Source of the DNA: Diplodia intermedia
Lineage: Eukaryota; Ascomycota; Dothideomycetes; Botryosphaeriales; Botryosphaeriaceae
Assembly: GCA_021495925.1 (NCBI GenBank)
Contig: JAKEKT010000139.1
Span: forward strand, 1-64,000
DNA length: 64,000 nt
Reading direction: 5' to 3'
The translations under genes and the position numbers were made by a program. The notes below the pieces were generated by a model. It was given only the letters and a program-made list of their open reading frames with translations. It searched no databases and was not told the DNA's origin. Of this stretch, positions 25,278-35,663 are shown piece by piece. Position 1 is the stretch's first letter; each line of letters opens with the position of its first letter.

Positions 25278-26543
25278 GGCGATGGGTGCTTCTACGGTAG
25301 AAGTGGTGGTCTTGAACCTTGCATGAGCATTTCATTTACTGGCGTTTTCTCTCACGGTTGAGCATTGGCGGAACATGCACATTTTGGCGCGGCGTACTGG
25401 GGCTCCCGTCTTCCTGGGGCGGTGGCATTTCGAGGACGGTGACATACGAATTAGATACCCTATTTGGCTCATCTTCAGAGGAAAGATTTGGAGGATTGAA
25501 CGAGTCTACTATTTTCAACAGCAAGATTGATTCGCTTTCGCGAACCTATTATTCCACTAGAATTGTTTCACGTATGGTTGTTTGGTGTAAAGTAATCAGG
25601 AATCGGCCGGCCCGGTCTCATTCAAATTGATCGAAGGCAAGAGCAACAGTATTACAGTCGTCACGTCACATATATAGATAGGGGACTTGATACCGCAAGG
25701 GAATCGGTAAATCACTTGAAGAGCTTGCTACATCACCGAGTAGTTTCAGGCATAGATGGGTGCATCACTCCCCCGAAGCCTGTGGGAGCCACTGAAATCA
25801 ATCCCACGTGTTGTGGATAAGTGTTTGATGCTTTCAGTCTCCAAAAATCTGGAAAACAAATGCAAAAAGGTTCAGTATCTCCCTAACTAGAGAGAGAGAA
25901 AAAAAAAAAGGAAAGAAACTTGCTAAGGTGCATGGGCTACCTTGGGAGGTTACGACGTGAGCGCTAGGGAACGCTGCTGCCCTTATATATTTCTCGTGTC
26001 CCCGCCACGTTAGGTCTGAGCAGATTCAAAGATCCTTATGGCAGTCAAATAAATTGATTCATTCCGCACAGCGCTTGAAGTGTTTGTTCAGTGTCAGACA
26101 TGGGCAGCTCTCACAGGTTGTCCGTGCACGTGGCGGGGTCTCCTTCCTGTCAGCTCCCGTATTCCCCACTACCCTGCATCCAACAACTTCGTGAGATCCT
26201 TGCCCGTAGGATCATGCCTTGGGGGGCCGCCGGATGGTCTGTTGTGTAGAAGTGGGCTCGGGGGGAAAAGAAAGCAAAGATAAACTTGTCCATTTTGGCT
26301 TTATTAAACAGCTATGAGGCTTTGGTATTTGTGGTCAGTTTACATGTGAGCCAGCAGGTGCTTACTGTAAAAGCCACTGTTATAGAACCGACACCAAAAG
26401 TTTCGCATGGTTAGTGGCAAGTGCTCTTGTGGACGTTTAGATCTTGATTGAACAAGCCAAGGGCCCCGAGGCTTAGTATGGGATGCTGCTGCTGCTGCTT
26501 CTGTACTCGTTCAACAAGGAGCGTCCAAGTATGTGACAGCCCT
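25278..26543. other. long convergent intergenic region
   Basis: These 1266 bp lie between the 3' ends of the RING-PHD gene and QNS1. They hold TATA-like runs near 25667-25679 and 25984-25991, a purine tract near 25890-25918, and an 11-bp inverted repeat (26000-26010 with 26128-26138). I could not match U1, U2, U4, U5, U6, SRP or RNase P landmarks. A non-coding RNA is possible but unproven. Confidence 0.5.
26000..26138. repeat. 11-bp inverted repeat with 117-nt spacer
   Basis: CCCCGCCACGT at 26000-26010 is the exact reverse complement of ACGTGGCGGGG at 26128-26138. A TATA-like ATATAT lies just before the left arm. It could close the stem of a structured RNA or be chance. Confidence 0.5.
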
Positions 26544-29051
26544 CTATTCTCCCTTGATCTCTTTCTTTGCCTCTCCGTCTTCGTGCCTCTTCAACATCTC
26601 CTCGATCTTCTTGTACGGCCAGCCTGGAAAGAAAGGTCAGTAATGCCTGTCTGCAGTTTGGTCAGGAGAAGACTTACTAAACACAGGATACAAGAATGGG
26701 CGCAGGTCGAACCTTCACACGCCAAAGTCAGCCTGAAACCTATCCATTTGTTGGAGAGACATACCTGTTGTCGTCGGGGGAGTAGGCTTCGGCATGGTAT
26801 GCAGGAGTGATGGTGGTCATCTTGTGACGGTTGATCGCATAGAACCTAAAGGAGGGTAAGTTCTCGGGAGCTTACGAGTAATGGGCGGGAGCCACTGACC
26901 AGTAAAACCTCCGCACCTTCTCGTACACCTGCCTTGGGCTCATGCGATCGCTCCAGTCGTGCAGTAGCCTTTCAAACATTCCGTAAGGTCCAAGCTTGTG
27001 AACCTACAACTTTTTAGTCCACAGTCAGAGTACATGGAGCGACTCGCTTACCTTGCGCAGTCTTCCGAACACTGAGAGCTCGTCATCTAGCTCGTAGTTA
27101 GCCGACAACCGTTCCGGACTGAATACAATAAGACGAGAACATACAAGTCATTCCCATGTCGGCCTCATCAGATTGGACGTAATCCTTGGTGATCGGCTCA
27201 AGCTCTGCAGTAGGCGTGGCAGTGATGAAGTCCTCCAGTATCGGGAGCTCAAACTGGCTTCCAGCCCATTTGATGAACGCCTTGAGATCCGTCTTCGAGA
27301 TACCGCCAATAGGATTGATATCAGCACTGCTGCAGTCGTACTTGGTAAGGTATCCTCTCAGAGATTCGTCGACGTTGGCAGAACCAAGGACGAGCAAACT
27401 TCCGGGAGCCTTGCGACCACGAACCACGGGGAGTAGTTGAGCAAATAGATACGCAACGACCATGCGAATTCTAGCTTGGATGTTTTGCAGGGCCAAGTTT
27501 TCGGTGTTACTTCCGCCATGGACTCTGAACTGCGGCACAAAGCCCGTGACAGTGGTGAAGAGAGTCTTCAGAGCTGTTGCCACACTATCGATGTTCAGGT
27601 CCGTATGGTAGGCGCCAATGTCCTTGGCGAGATCCTTTGCGCGGTTGCGAGTCTCGGCGGATGAGTTCTCGCTGCCCATGTAACAAGTGTGGAAAATTCT
27701 GCCGCAGAATTCCTGTGGAGTCGATGGTTTCCACGTAGATTCTTCAGGCTCTCCGCAAACGGACCGGACATCCTTGATGACCTGCTCGTCGCCTCTCTTC
27801 ACAGCTTCAACGACGAGCCTGCACATGGAAAAGACAATGACGGAGGTAGCGCAAGAGTCAATGCCACCTGACAGGGGGATCAGGAATCCTCCCTGTCGGC
27901 TTCTCCGCACGTAATCCCACAGCCAGCATGCTGGCCCGTAGGCGATCTCGGCCTCGGGCGGGTGGATAAAAGGCTTGAAAGACTTGGAAGGTCTCAACTT
28001 GGCATCCAGCGCACCACCTTCAACGGAGAGGCTGAAGTCAACCTCGATCCTTTGGTAGGCGTTCGCCTGAATAGCCTGGAGCCCACGGCTGGGGGCACAG
28101 CGGAAGGCCCTCACTTCCTCTAGGTCGACAGTTGCAGTAACAACCTCAACGTCATTCAAGCTGAACTGAGACGCCTGACCAACAATCTCGCCATTGATGA
28201 TGATCATGGCTGATCCGTCATAGTACAGACGGTCGCCATCACAACCCTGCTGGTTGGAGTACAGGTAGATGCCACCCGACTTGCGGGTTGCCTCGAGGAT
28301 GAGAGAGATGCGAGTGTTCAACTTTCGCAGCTCGTGGTGGCTACCGGAGGAATTGGTGAAGATCTCGACACCATTGAGACCCATGGCGGCATGAGGGGCA
28401 CTGGGGGTGAAAAGTTCCTCACAGGTCTCGGCACCCAAGCACGTGTCGCGAGTAGAGATGACAGCATCACCGATGGGAACCTTGACCTTACCAACGATGT
28501 TCTGGATGAGCCTTGGGAGGTAGTAGTCTTCGACGTGGCACGCCCGGCCCCAGGGGGTGAAGTAACGCATTTCGCGGTAGTTGCCGTCGTTGGCAAGCCA
28601 CAGCTTCGGCCTGATGAGCAGAATCTGACCGTTGAAGCAGATGATGCGAGCATTGTAGCGCACGTTGCGATGAATGACAGGAGCACCAATATCAAGGATA
28701 ATGTCGTAGCAGGACTTGTCGGAGAGGATCTTGGCGATCATCTCCCACGAATGAAGAAAGATGTCGGATTCGAGGAAATGGTCGAGACAGCCATACCCTG
28801 GTCGGTGTCAGGCAACGGACTGCAAGGAGACAGAGGGAGCACGAGCATACCGGTGATCTCCAGCTCGGGACCAACACGCAGAGAAGCACCGGCAGCCTTG
28901 GCTTGCCGGATTGACTCAAGGATCCTTTCCAAGTTGCCCTCGAAATCGAGAGCCCATTGGTTGAGCTGAGGAACCGTCAGCGCAAGTGCCACAGGTAGAG
29001 AATCGCGGCAGACCATACCTGGCACGTAGCCAACGTTGTCAAGTGGCCCAT
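26544..29051 (-). CDS. QNS1: glutamine-dependent NAD(+) synthetase
   Basis: This is the last step of NAD synthesis: nicotinate adenine dinucleotide + Gln + ATP to NAD. Eight exons (29019-29051, 28851-28965, 27145-28797, 27052-27086, 26900-27003, 26765-26845, 26678-26712, 26544-26623) encode 711 residues; yeast Qns1 has 714. The N-terminal nitrilase-type glutaminase domain shows [26 protein letters not shown] and the nucleophile region [10 protein letters not shown]. The C-terminal synthetase domain has the ATP-binding [11 protein letters not shown] loop, [32 protein letters not shown] sequence and [13 protein letters not shown]. The C-terminus FLYPVFSWPYKKI is typical of the fungal enzyme. 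It is divergent from the DUF155 gene. Confidence 0.97.
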
Positions 29052-29604
29052 CTTGACCTGTGGTGTTGTTGAGGAGCGCTGCACAGACCACGCAAATGTT
29101 GTTAGTTGGCTGTTGAGTCGCAGAAGGCTGGAAACGCGGATGCAACGGGGAGCGATGAGAAAAGGCCAAGCAGAGCGGAGATGATATCAAGGTCACGCCG
29201 ATCTCGCCCACACCGGGCACACCGGGCAGCGTGTTTTTTTTTAAGGTTCGGGTGAGATGGATGCATAGCAGCCGCATTGCAGCCGGGGGGTCCTTGCAAG
29301 GTGCTAGCATGGACTGACACGCGGGGCGCAGCTGGACTCACCGTTGCAAGCTCGAGTGGCTCGATTTGCGGCGTTGGAATGCGACGTTGCGCAGCACGAG
29401 GGAAGTGGGTGGATTGGTGGAAGGCGGGGTCAGTGCGGGAGGCGCCAACTCGAGCATGACGTTAGGCCGCTAAGCTCCAGTTCTTGCCTGCGACCGCCGG
29501 CTTTCAATTCTGCTGCAACCCCCGTCCGCGATGGTCTGCCAGGCTCCGCGAAGCCCATCACGACGCGCCAATCCGCCTCGCCGCAGGTAGCCCCCCAGTC
29601 CACC
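29052..29604. promoter_or_regulatory. shared upstream region of QNS1 and the DUF155 gene
   Basis: This is 553 bp between divergent ATGs. On the plus side an open frame runs in phase with the downstream gene for about 87 codons but contains no ATG before 29605, so it is treated as 5' leader. Confidence 0.5.
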
Positions 29605-31195
29605 ATGGCCTCCAATTCCGACCCGTCCGAGTCGTCTCCGCTGCTGTCCTCCAAGACCCCGGCCAAGCCTCCACGCAGCGTCACCTTCAATCCAAATGTT
29701 TCCACCAGCAGTGCTTCCAATCCCGCCCCCCTGCGCCCCTCCACCCACCTTCCCATCTCGCCCGTCAGCAAGAAGCAGAATGGCGGCCAGCCCATGCTCT
29801 CCGCTCTGAACAGCAAGTTGCGCCGTCGAAACAGCCAAGGCGCCCCTTTGATTCCGTCCGCTCTTGCCGCTCCCAAGATCGGCCCGCAGAGAACGACGAG
29901 GAACGTGCAGAAATTGAAGCTTCTGCCCAACCCCGAGCAAGCCGAGGAGGTCATCGACGAGGAGAGCGGACGTGATGTATACGCCCAGCTCACTAGGATC
30001 AAGGAGCCCACCGCTCGCCGCGACGCTGCTCGCCTAGGAAAAGCCGATCGCGAGCGGCTACCGAGGGTCACGGCATACTGCACTGCGAGCTCGTACCAGA
30101 TGGATTCGCTGATGAGGTACCTCAAAGGCAAGGCCAAAACCAAGGGTGCTGCCCCCAAGCTCTTTGACGAATGCGTCTACACGCCCTACGACTACAACCT
30201 CGGGAAAAAGGCGGTCGAGCAGGATGATGGCCCGGGCCCGGACAGACAGGCTGGCCTGCCCGAGCGGAGACACTCGGACAGCGCTGTGGAGATTGACGGA
30301 AACACGGAGCAGCGGCGCGTTGACCTGATCGACTTGCACAACAACAGTGCGCCAGACAATGCCGAAAGCTCGATCCAGGCGGACACTGAAGACGCGGTTG
30401 ATACGTCAAGTTCCCGACGAGACTCGATAGACTTTGATACCCATGTGCACACCCCGGAGGTATTCTTGTTCAATTACGGCACGGTTGTGATATGGGGAAT
30501 GAGCTTACTGCAAGAGCAACGCTTTCTGCGAGAAATTGCCAAGTTCGAAAACGAAAAGCTCGCGAAAGACGATGTCCAGACCGAGGATTTCAACTTCTAT
30601 TACACGCACGAGTATCAGGCTCGAATATACAACGACTTCATCAGTCTGCGCGACAAGAAAAACTACATGACCAAACTTGCCATTAGCCATGCATTGGCCC
30701 AGAGCGTCAAGGTAAGCCAAAGTCCACATATCGAGCCGTACGGAAAGCTAACAAAACACCCCTCAGACCTCTCTGTACGAGGACCTGGTGGACAACACTA
30801 TCGAGACCACGAAGGATATCCCGTCTCAGATTGCAACGACCGGCAAGGTCAATCTTTCCCGGCGCGAGATCAACATGCAAATTGGAGAACTCTTCATCCT
30901 GAGGATCAACATCCATCTCCAGGGCTCAGTCCTTGACTCGCCCGAGCTCATGTGGGCCGAACCACAACTCGAACCCATCTACCAAGCCGTGCGCTCCTAC
31001 TTGGAAATGGACCAGCGTGTCAGCCTGCTGACAGAACGTCTCGACGTCATCGCGGATCTTCTCGCGGTATTGAAGGACCAGCTCACGGTGACGCACTCGG
31101 AACTGTTGGAGTGGGTCGTCATCGTCCTGATTGCTGCTGAGATTCTGGTGGCGGCGGTCAATATCGTGGTGGACCTTTACGCGGGTGTCGACTAA
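29605..31195 (+). CDS. DUF155 (RMND1/Rmd8/Sif2-like) membrane protein
   Basis: Exons 29605-30711 and 30767-31195 give 511 residues. The ATG at 29605 is the first in-frame ATG and has a strong context (CACCATGG). The first ~150 residues are Ser/Pro-rich and basic, probably disordered. The DUF155 domain follows. Its signature runs from PRVTAYCTASSYQM through EVFLFNYGTVVIWGM to the helical C-terminal half with LYEDLVDNTIETTKDIP and REINMQIGELFILR. A C-terminal membrane helix (VVIVLIAAEILVAAVNIVV) follows LLEW, as in the Rmd1/Rmd8/RMND1 family. Yeast RMD genes affect sporulation, S. pombe relatives bind Sad1, and human RMND1 supports mitochondrial translation. The fungal role here is unproven. 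Confidence 0.9.
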
Positions 31196-31912
31196 GGAAT
31201 CGTCACCAATGTCCTTACATTCCTGTAGATCTACTGTTCTTTCGGACTTGCTTGTTCTGGTAGTTACAGGCGTCTTGGTGTCAGAAGCGGTCGAGAGTGT
31301 CATGTTAGCGTGGGGTGCTTTCGTTAATCATGGTACATAGGTGCATGAGGGAGCTTGGTCAGCGTCTTTTAGGTTGCTCTGAAGGCCCAGGCGTAGGGGA
31401 TCCACGATTCTCATTGTGCGAGATAAATCCAGACCAGACTAGCATTCTTGATGCCGTAGATGATTGCTCCTTTGAATGCTTTGCAGTACCCACCTCCGCA
31501 ATAGGATATGCGCTCCGCAGATGACAGATTTGTAGCACGGCTACCTACCTAGGCAGCTAGTTTCAAACCACGGTCGAGAAAGGGCCTTTAAAATGTACCC
31601 GATACTCAATCAAGTCATTGGTCCCAGCCATGAGAGTCGAGGTCGGTTTTAGCACGCCAAGCAGTGTGGGTCGCGCCCTGAGTCGGCAGGCGTCGCGCGG
31701 AACCCCGGTCGTTTTTTCCGCGCGCGGAGGAGGGAGGGCAAGAGCTCAAGTCACCTTGCTTGCCCGCCGCTTCAACAACCCACCTCCGAAGTACAACCCA
31801 CCTCCCGCCCTGCCAACCTCTCGCACATCTACCACTCGACCGCTATCCCGGATCGCCAATCCTTACCATATAGCACACCCACAATCGGTCCCGGCCGAAC
31901 GACACCACAGCC
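31196..31912. other. intergenic region upstream of ISY1
   Basis: These are 717 bp between the DUF155 gene end and the ISY1 ATG. The last ~120 bp are pyrimidine-rich with repeated CCACC, probably the ISY1 leader. No coding frame was supported. Confidence 0.45.
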
Positions 31913-33094
31913 ATGGTGAGTCGGGCTACCCACCGCAACGTCATTTTCATTCATACCGTGTCGCGCGCTACCAACCTAGCGCGCGCGTCTTCGCAAACGC
32001 GATCGACATTGCGCCTACCTACCTACCCTCTTCCCTCCACACGTCACCAATTATCAAGACACACCAGAAAACCACGGGGGGGAGGCGCGTTGAGAAAAGC
32101 ACAAAAACCACTGACCGCAAGCAAACAATGTTGCGCCTTAGGCCCGCAACTCGGAGAAGGCGCAATCGATGCTGTTCCGCTTCCGGGCGGCGCAGGCGGC
32201 GGACCTGGGGATCCTGGACATGTCGCGCACGCGGCGGCCGAAGCTGATAACGTCGATCGACTCGATCCCGACGTGCGAGAAGTGGCGGGGGCAGGTGCTC
32301 AAGGAGATATCGCGCAAGGTGTCGCGCATCCAGGACGAGGCGCTGTCGGACTACCAGATCCGCGACCTCAACGACGAGATCAACAAGCTCATGCGCGAGA
32401 AGCACATGTGGGAGGTGCAGATACGGAACCTGGGCGGCCCGAATTACATGAGGGGCGGCAGGATGGTGGATGAGGAGGGCAGGGAGATACCGGGCGGCGG
32501 GAAGGGGTATCGGTATGTGTGGTCTTTTTTTTTTTTCTTTTTCTCTTCTCTTCTCCTTCTTCTTCTCCTTCTCCTTCCTCACCGGCTGTGTGGTGGATGT
32601 TGCTCGTGAGTGAGAGAGGGGAAAACGCTGACGATGGGCTGTTTGTTCACTGCAGATATTTCGGCCGGGCGCGCGAGCTGCCGGGCGTCAAGGAGCTCTT
32701 CGAGGCGGCCAAGGCGCCGCCGCAGTCGCAGTCGGTGCACGACGGCCCGACGCGCGCGGAGCTGCGCCGCAACGTCGACGCGTCGTACTACGGCTACAAC
32801 CTGGACGAGGAGGACGGCGCGCTGCTGGCGTACGAGAAGGCCAAGGAGGAGGAGGCGCTCGGGAACCTCATGCAGCAGCCGGACGACATGGTGGACGTCG
32901 TGGACGTGCGGTCGTCGTCGTCGGCGGCGGCGAAGAAGGGCAGGAAGAGCAATCGCCGTGACGACGACGAGTGGGTGGAGTTACCCGGGGACGCGGGAGA
33001 TGGCGTGGGCTGGGTGTTGCCGTCGCTGGAAGAGGTGCAGGAGGAGCTGGTCGATCGCCGGCGCCGCAAGCTGCTGGAAAAGCTCGCTGGCTAA
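31913..33094 (+). CDS. ISY1: pre-mRNA-splicing factor Isy1
   Basis: This is a component of the Prp19-associated (NTC) spliceosome that helps first-step catalysis and fidelity. Exons 31913-31915, 32142-32512 and 32656-33094 encode 270 residues. The first exon is the ATG alone, after which a GTGAGT donor opens a 226-nt intron. The second exon begins [16 protein letters not shown] and contains [18 protein letters not shown], the family hallmark. [19 protein letters not shown] and GPNYMRGG follow. After the second intron (143 nt, with a long CT tract) comes [15 protein letters not shown]. The C-terminal part is acidic/Ser-rich with a basic KKGRKSNRR patch and an [15 protein letters not shown] helix. 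Confidence 0.96.
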
Positions 33095-33745
33095 AGATTA
33101 TATTTCCCCGATTCGGGAGGCGGCGGGGGCAGGCGAAAGAGCAGAAAGGAAACATCTGGCATGGAGGGAGGGGGGGTCACGGCAACACAGAATGAAAGCG
33201 GGGAACGAAAGGCATGCATGGGGCACGGATCATTGAGTCAATGCCAAAGGAAGTTTTCAATGTAATAATACCAATCAGGCGTCTTGACGGGAGAGAGAAA
33301 TCCATTGCTTGAAATCAGAGAAGAAAAAAAATTGCTTTTGGACTTTTGTCCAAGTAAAACCCATTTGAATCCTTGGAATAATGCTTCGGTTACATACAAG
33401 AAAGCATGTCCTCTCTCTCATTCGCCGATTGTACAAAAAAGCGATTTCCATTGCTTGAAAAACGAACAAGCCGTCTCGAGAAAAAAAAAAGGACATATGT
33501 GCCCTATCCACAATCGTCGTGCCCGAACCCTGACAAGAAGACGGGGGGTATCAATCAGACCGCAAAACGCCGTTTATCTTTTAAAACCCCGAGACAACCA
33601 ACCCCCTTCCCTGTGTAGCTAACTTTTTTTTCTCTTTCGGTTTAACCATCAGAAAATGCTCCACCACCCCAAGAACGCCGTTTGAGAGAAAGGAAAAGAA
33701 AAAAAAAAACGGTGACGGGAAATGATCTTTTCAACAAATCACGAC
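33095..33745. other. convergent intergenic region
   Basis: These 651 bp lie between the stops of ISY1 and the capping-enzyme gene. They are A/T-richer than the flanks, with several poly-A/T tracts of 8-11 nt (near 33325, 33480, 33626 and 33700) that fit 3' UTR and polyadenylation signals. No gene was found. Confidence 0.5.
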
Positions 33746-35056
33746 CTACGGGTCTGGCTTCAAGCGCTTGTCGGCCGGCTCGCCGTTGTTGTACGCGACT
33801 CCTCCCCCCGCCTCGCCGCCGGCACCGCCGCCACCACCACCACCGACCGACTCCCTCTTGCGCTTCTCCTCGCGCATGCGGCGCATGGCCTCTTCTTCCT
33901 TGGCGCGGCGCTCGCGCTCGGCCTGGCGGCGCTTGAAGGCGTCGCGGATGCGCTGCTCGGAGCGCGTCAGGTCGTCCTTGGAGACGGCGTCGTCGATGCT
34001 CTCGAGCACCTTGTCGACGGTGGAGACGTGGTTGGCCTCGTGCTTGTCGTCGCGGAAGTGCGGCTTGCCGCGGTCGTCGCGCTTGAAGCGCCAGCGGCCG
34101 TGGGCGTCCTTGTAGCACTCGACGATGCGGCCGTCGAGCTGCTGCGCGACCGCCTTGAGCGCCTCCCAGTCGTCGTCGGTGACGTGCAGCGGCGCGAAGG
34201 CGCGGTAGTCGCCCTTGTTGTGGAAGACCATGAGGTCGAAGTTGGGCTTGGCGTCGAAGTCGGGGCCGCCGCCGCCGCCGCCGCCGTTGTTGCCGTTGGC
34301 GACGAGCGGGGGGAAGTCGCCGAGGCGGAGGCGGAAGTCGATGGTGTTTTCGTGGGCGGGCTTCCACTTGAGGATCTTCTCGTCGGTGCCGAAGATGTAG
34401 GGCGTCTCCTTGCAGGTGAAGATGAGGCCGTCGTTGCCGTGCTTCAGGTCCGGCAGCTTGACGTCGAACATCCAGCTCAGCGCGTAGGGAAACGACATTT
34501 CCTTGAAGACGAGCTCGAAGGGCAGGAATTGGCGCTCCTCCGGGTGCCGGCGCACGAACAGCTCTTCCCACGGCTTCATGACCAATGTCCGGAAGTAGCC
34601 CAGCCGCTTGTCCAGCGGCTTCTCCGTTTGCGACTTGCCGTCGATGGCCAGACAGTCGAAGACCAGGAAGCGCAGCTTGAGGCCGCCGGGCTCCTGGTCG
34701 TACACCAGCTCCCCGTCAACGATAGTGCCAGTGTGGAAGGTCTGATAGCTTGGATCGTCGTGGCGCGGGAAGTGGAGGTTCGGGACGAAATAGTAGTCGT
34801 TTTTGCGATCTATGAGGTAGTGGATCTCGTTGGGGCCGTCGTTGGTGAAATACAGCAAGCAGCGGATGCCGTCCGTCTTCTCGCAGAGGTAGTAGTCATG
34901 CTCCATGAGCTCGCGCAGGTGCTTGCGCGCGAACGAGACGGGCTGGGCGCCGGGGAAGTTGTTGTTCCTGCGGCCCAGAAGATGGGCGACCTCGGCGCGG
35001 AACTGTTCGGCAAGGCCTCTGTCGGCCTTGACGCCGGGGATGTCGGGGATTGGCAT
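33746..35056 (-). CDS. CEG1: mRNA capping enzyme, guanylyltransferase subunit
   Basis: This enzyme transfers GMP from GTP to the 5' diphosphate end of nascent mRNA through a lysyl-GMP intermediate. The intronless gene encodes 436 residues. The nucleotidyltransferase motif I is EKTDGIR at residues 59-65, with K60 as the predicted GMP-accepting lysine. Motif III/IIIa appears as GTIVDGELVYD and LRFLVFDCLA. Motif IV is HGNDGLIFTCKETPYIFGTDEKILKWKP, and an OB-fold half follows. The C-terminus is Arg/Glu-rich, then Gly-rich, and ends KRLKPDP. This may be a nuclear signal. There is no triphosphatase domain, as expected for fungi. It is head-to-head with OMA1. Confidence 0.97.
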   Translation of the reverse strand: MPIPDIPGVKADRGLAEQFRAEVAHLLGRRNNNFPGAQPVSFARKHLRELMEHDYYLCEKTDGIRCLLYFTNDGPNEIHYLIDRKNDYYFVPNLHFPRHDDPSYQTFHTGTIVDGELVYDQEPGGLKLRFLVFDCLAIDGKSQTEKPLDKRLGYFRTLVMKPWEELFVRRHPEERQFLPFELVFKEMSFPYALSWMFDVKLPDLKHGNDGLIFTCKETPYIFGTDEKILKWKPAHENTIDFRLRLGDFPPLVANGNNGGGGGGGPDFDAKPNFDLMVFHNKGDYRAFAPLHVTDDDWEALKAVAQQLDGRIVECYKDAHGRWRFKRDDRGKPHFRDDKHEANHVSTVDKVLESIDDAVSKDDLTRSEQRIRDAFKRRQAERERRAKEEEAMRRMREEKRKRESVGGGGGGGAGGEAGGGVAYNNGEPADKRLKPDP

Positions 35057-35663
35057 GGTGAGGCGCGCGTCCGGTCAGGGAGCGCGGCGGGTGCGAGCAG
35101 CGGTAACGGCGAGGCGGTGGTGGCTTGATCCTGGCGGTAGTGGGTGCGGTGGTTCCAGGCAGTTGCGGCGCCTCGGAGCTTCACGTCGACGCGACTCAAG
35201 AGAGCCGCAGCCGAAAGCGGCACACGTGACCAGGCGTGTGCATTGTCGCGAACCCGGCGCTCGCTTTCTCGACAGCACTTCTTTGTACTGGTGTGGTTTT
35301 CTCTGGCAGAAAGCATCCTTTCCGCATCCAGACGGGGAGTTACGCAGGAGGCCGGCTTGGAGGAGACGCTGGCGGAGAATGCTCCGGGAAAGGCTGGACC
35401 AGGCAGGACCGCAAGCACCTGCGATAAGAATGAATGGCCTTATGCACAAGGCACAGCTAATCATGCAATAATGAACGAAGACTAGACGGGCAGTGACGAC
35501 ATTCCGAGCGGCTGCTTCAGGAAGCGTCCACAGAACGCACGGGCCATGCGTACTGCTGACTGATCGACGTATACCACGGGCAACCGCTGCGTAGCATGAC
35601 GCCGCAATTCTAAACATCCTCTGCTGCTACGAGGAGAACGTGCTACAGCATTCATTTGCGACC
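35057..35663. promoter_or_regulatory. shared upstream region of CEG1 and OMA1
   Basis: This is 607 bp between divergent ATGs. No clear TATA box or named factor site was seen. Frames in both directions look random. Confidence 0.4.

Noticed and set aside
25870..25892. CTCCCTAACTAG considered as a telomerase RNA template
   Set aside because: It contains less than one and a half copies of CCCTAA, so it cannot serve as a normal template. There are no supporting landmarks.
29344..29604. N-terminal extension of the DUF155 protein
   Set aside because: The frame is open upstream, but it contains no ATG before 29605, and that ATG has a strong initiation context.
33642..34571. 309-codon minus-strand frame overlapping CEG1 in another phase
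   Set aside because: It is an Arg/Pro/Ala-rich out-of-frame translation of the real gene.
33722..35128. 468-codon plus-strand open frame over CEG1
   Set aside because: It is antisense to an intact guanylyltransferase with all motifs. The composition (Val/Leu/Ala/Glu repeats) is that of a shadow of GC-biased third positions.
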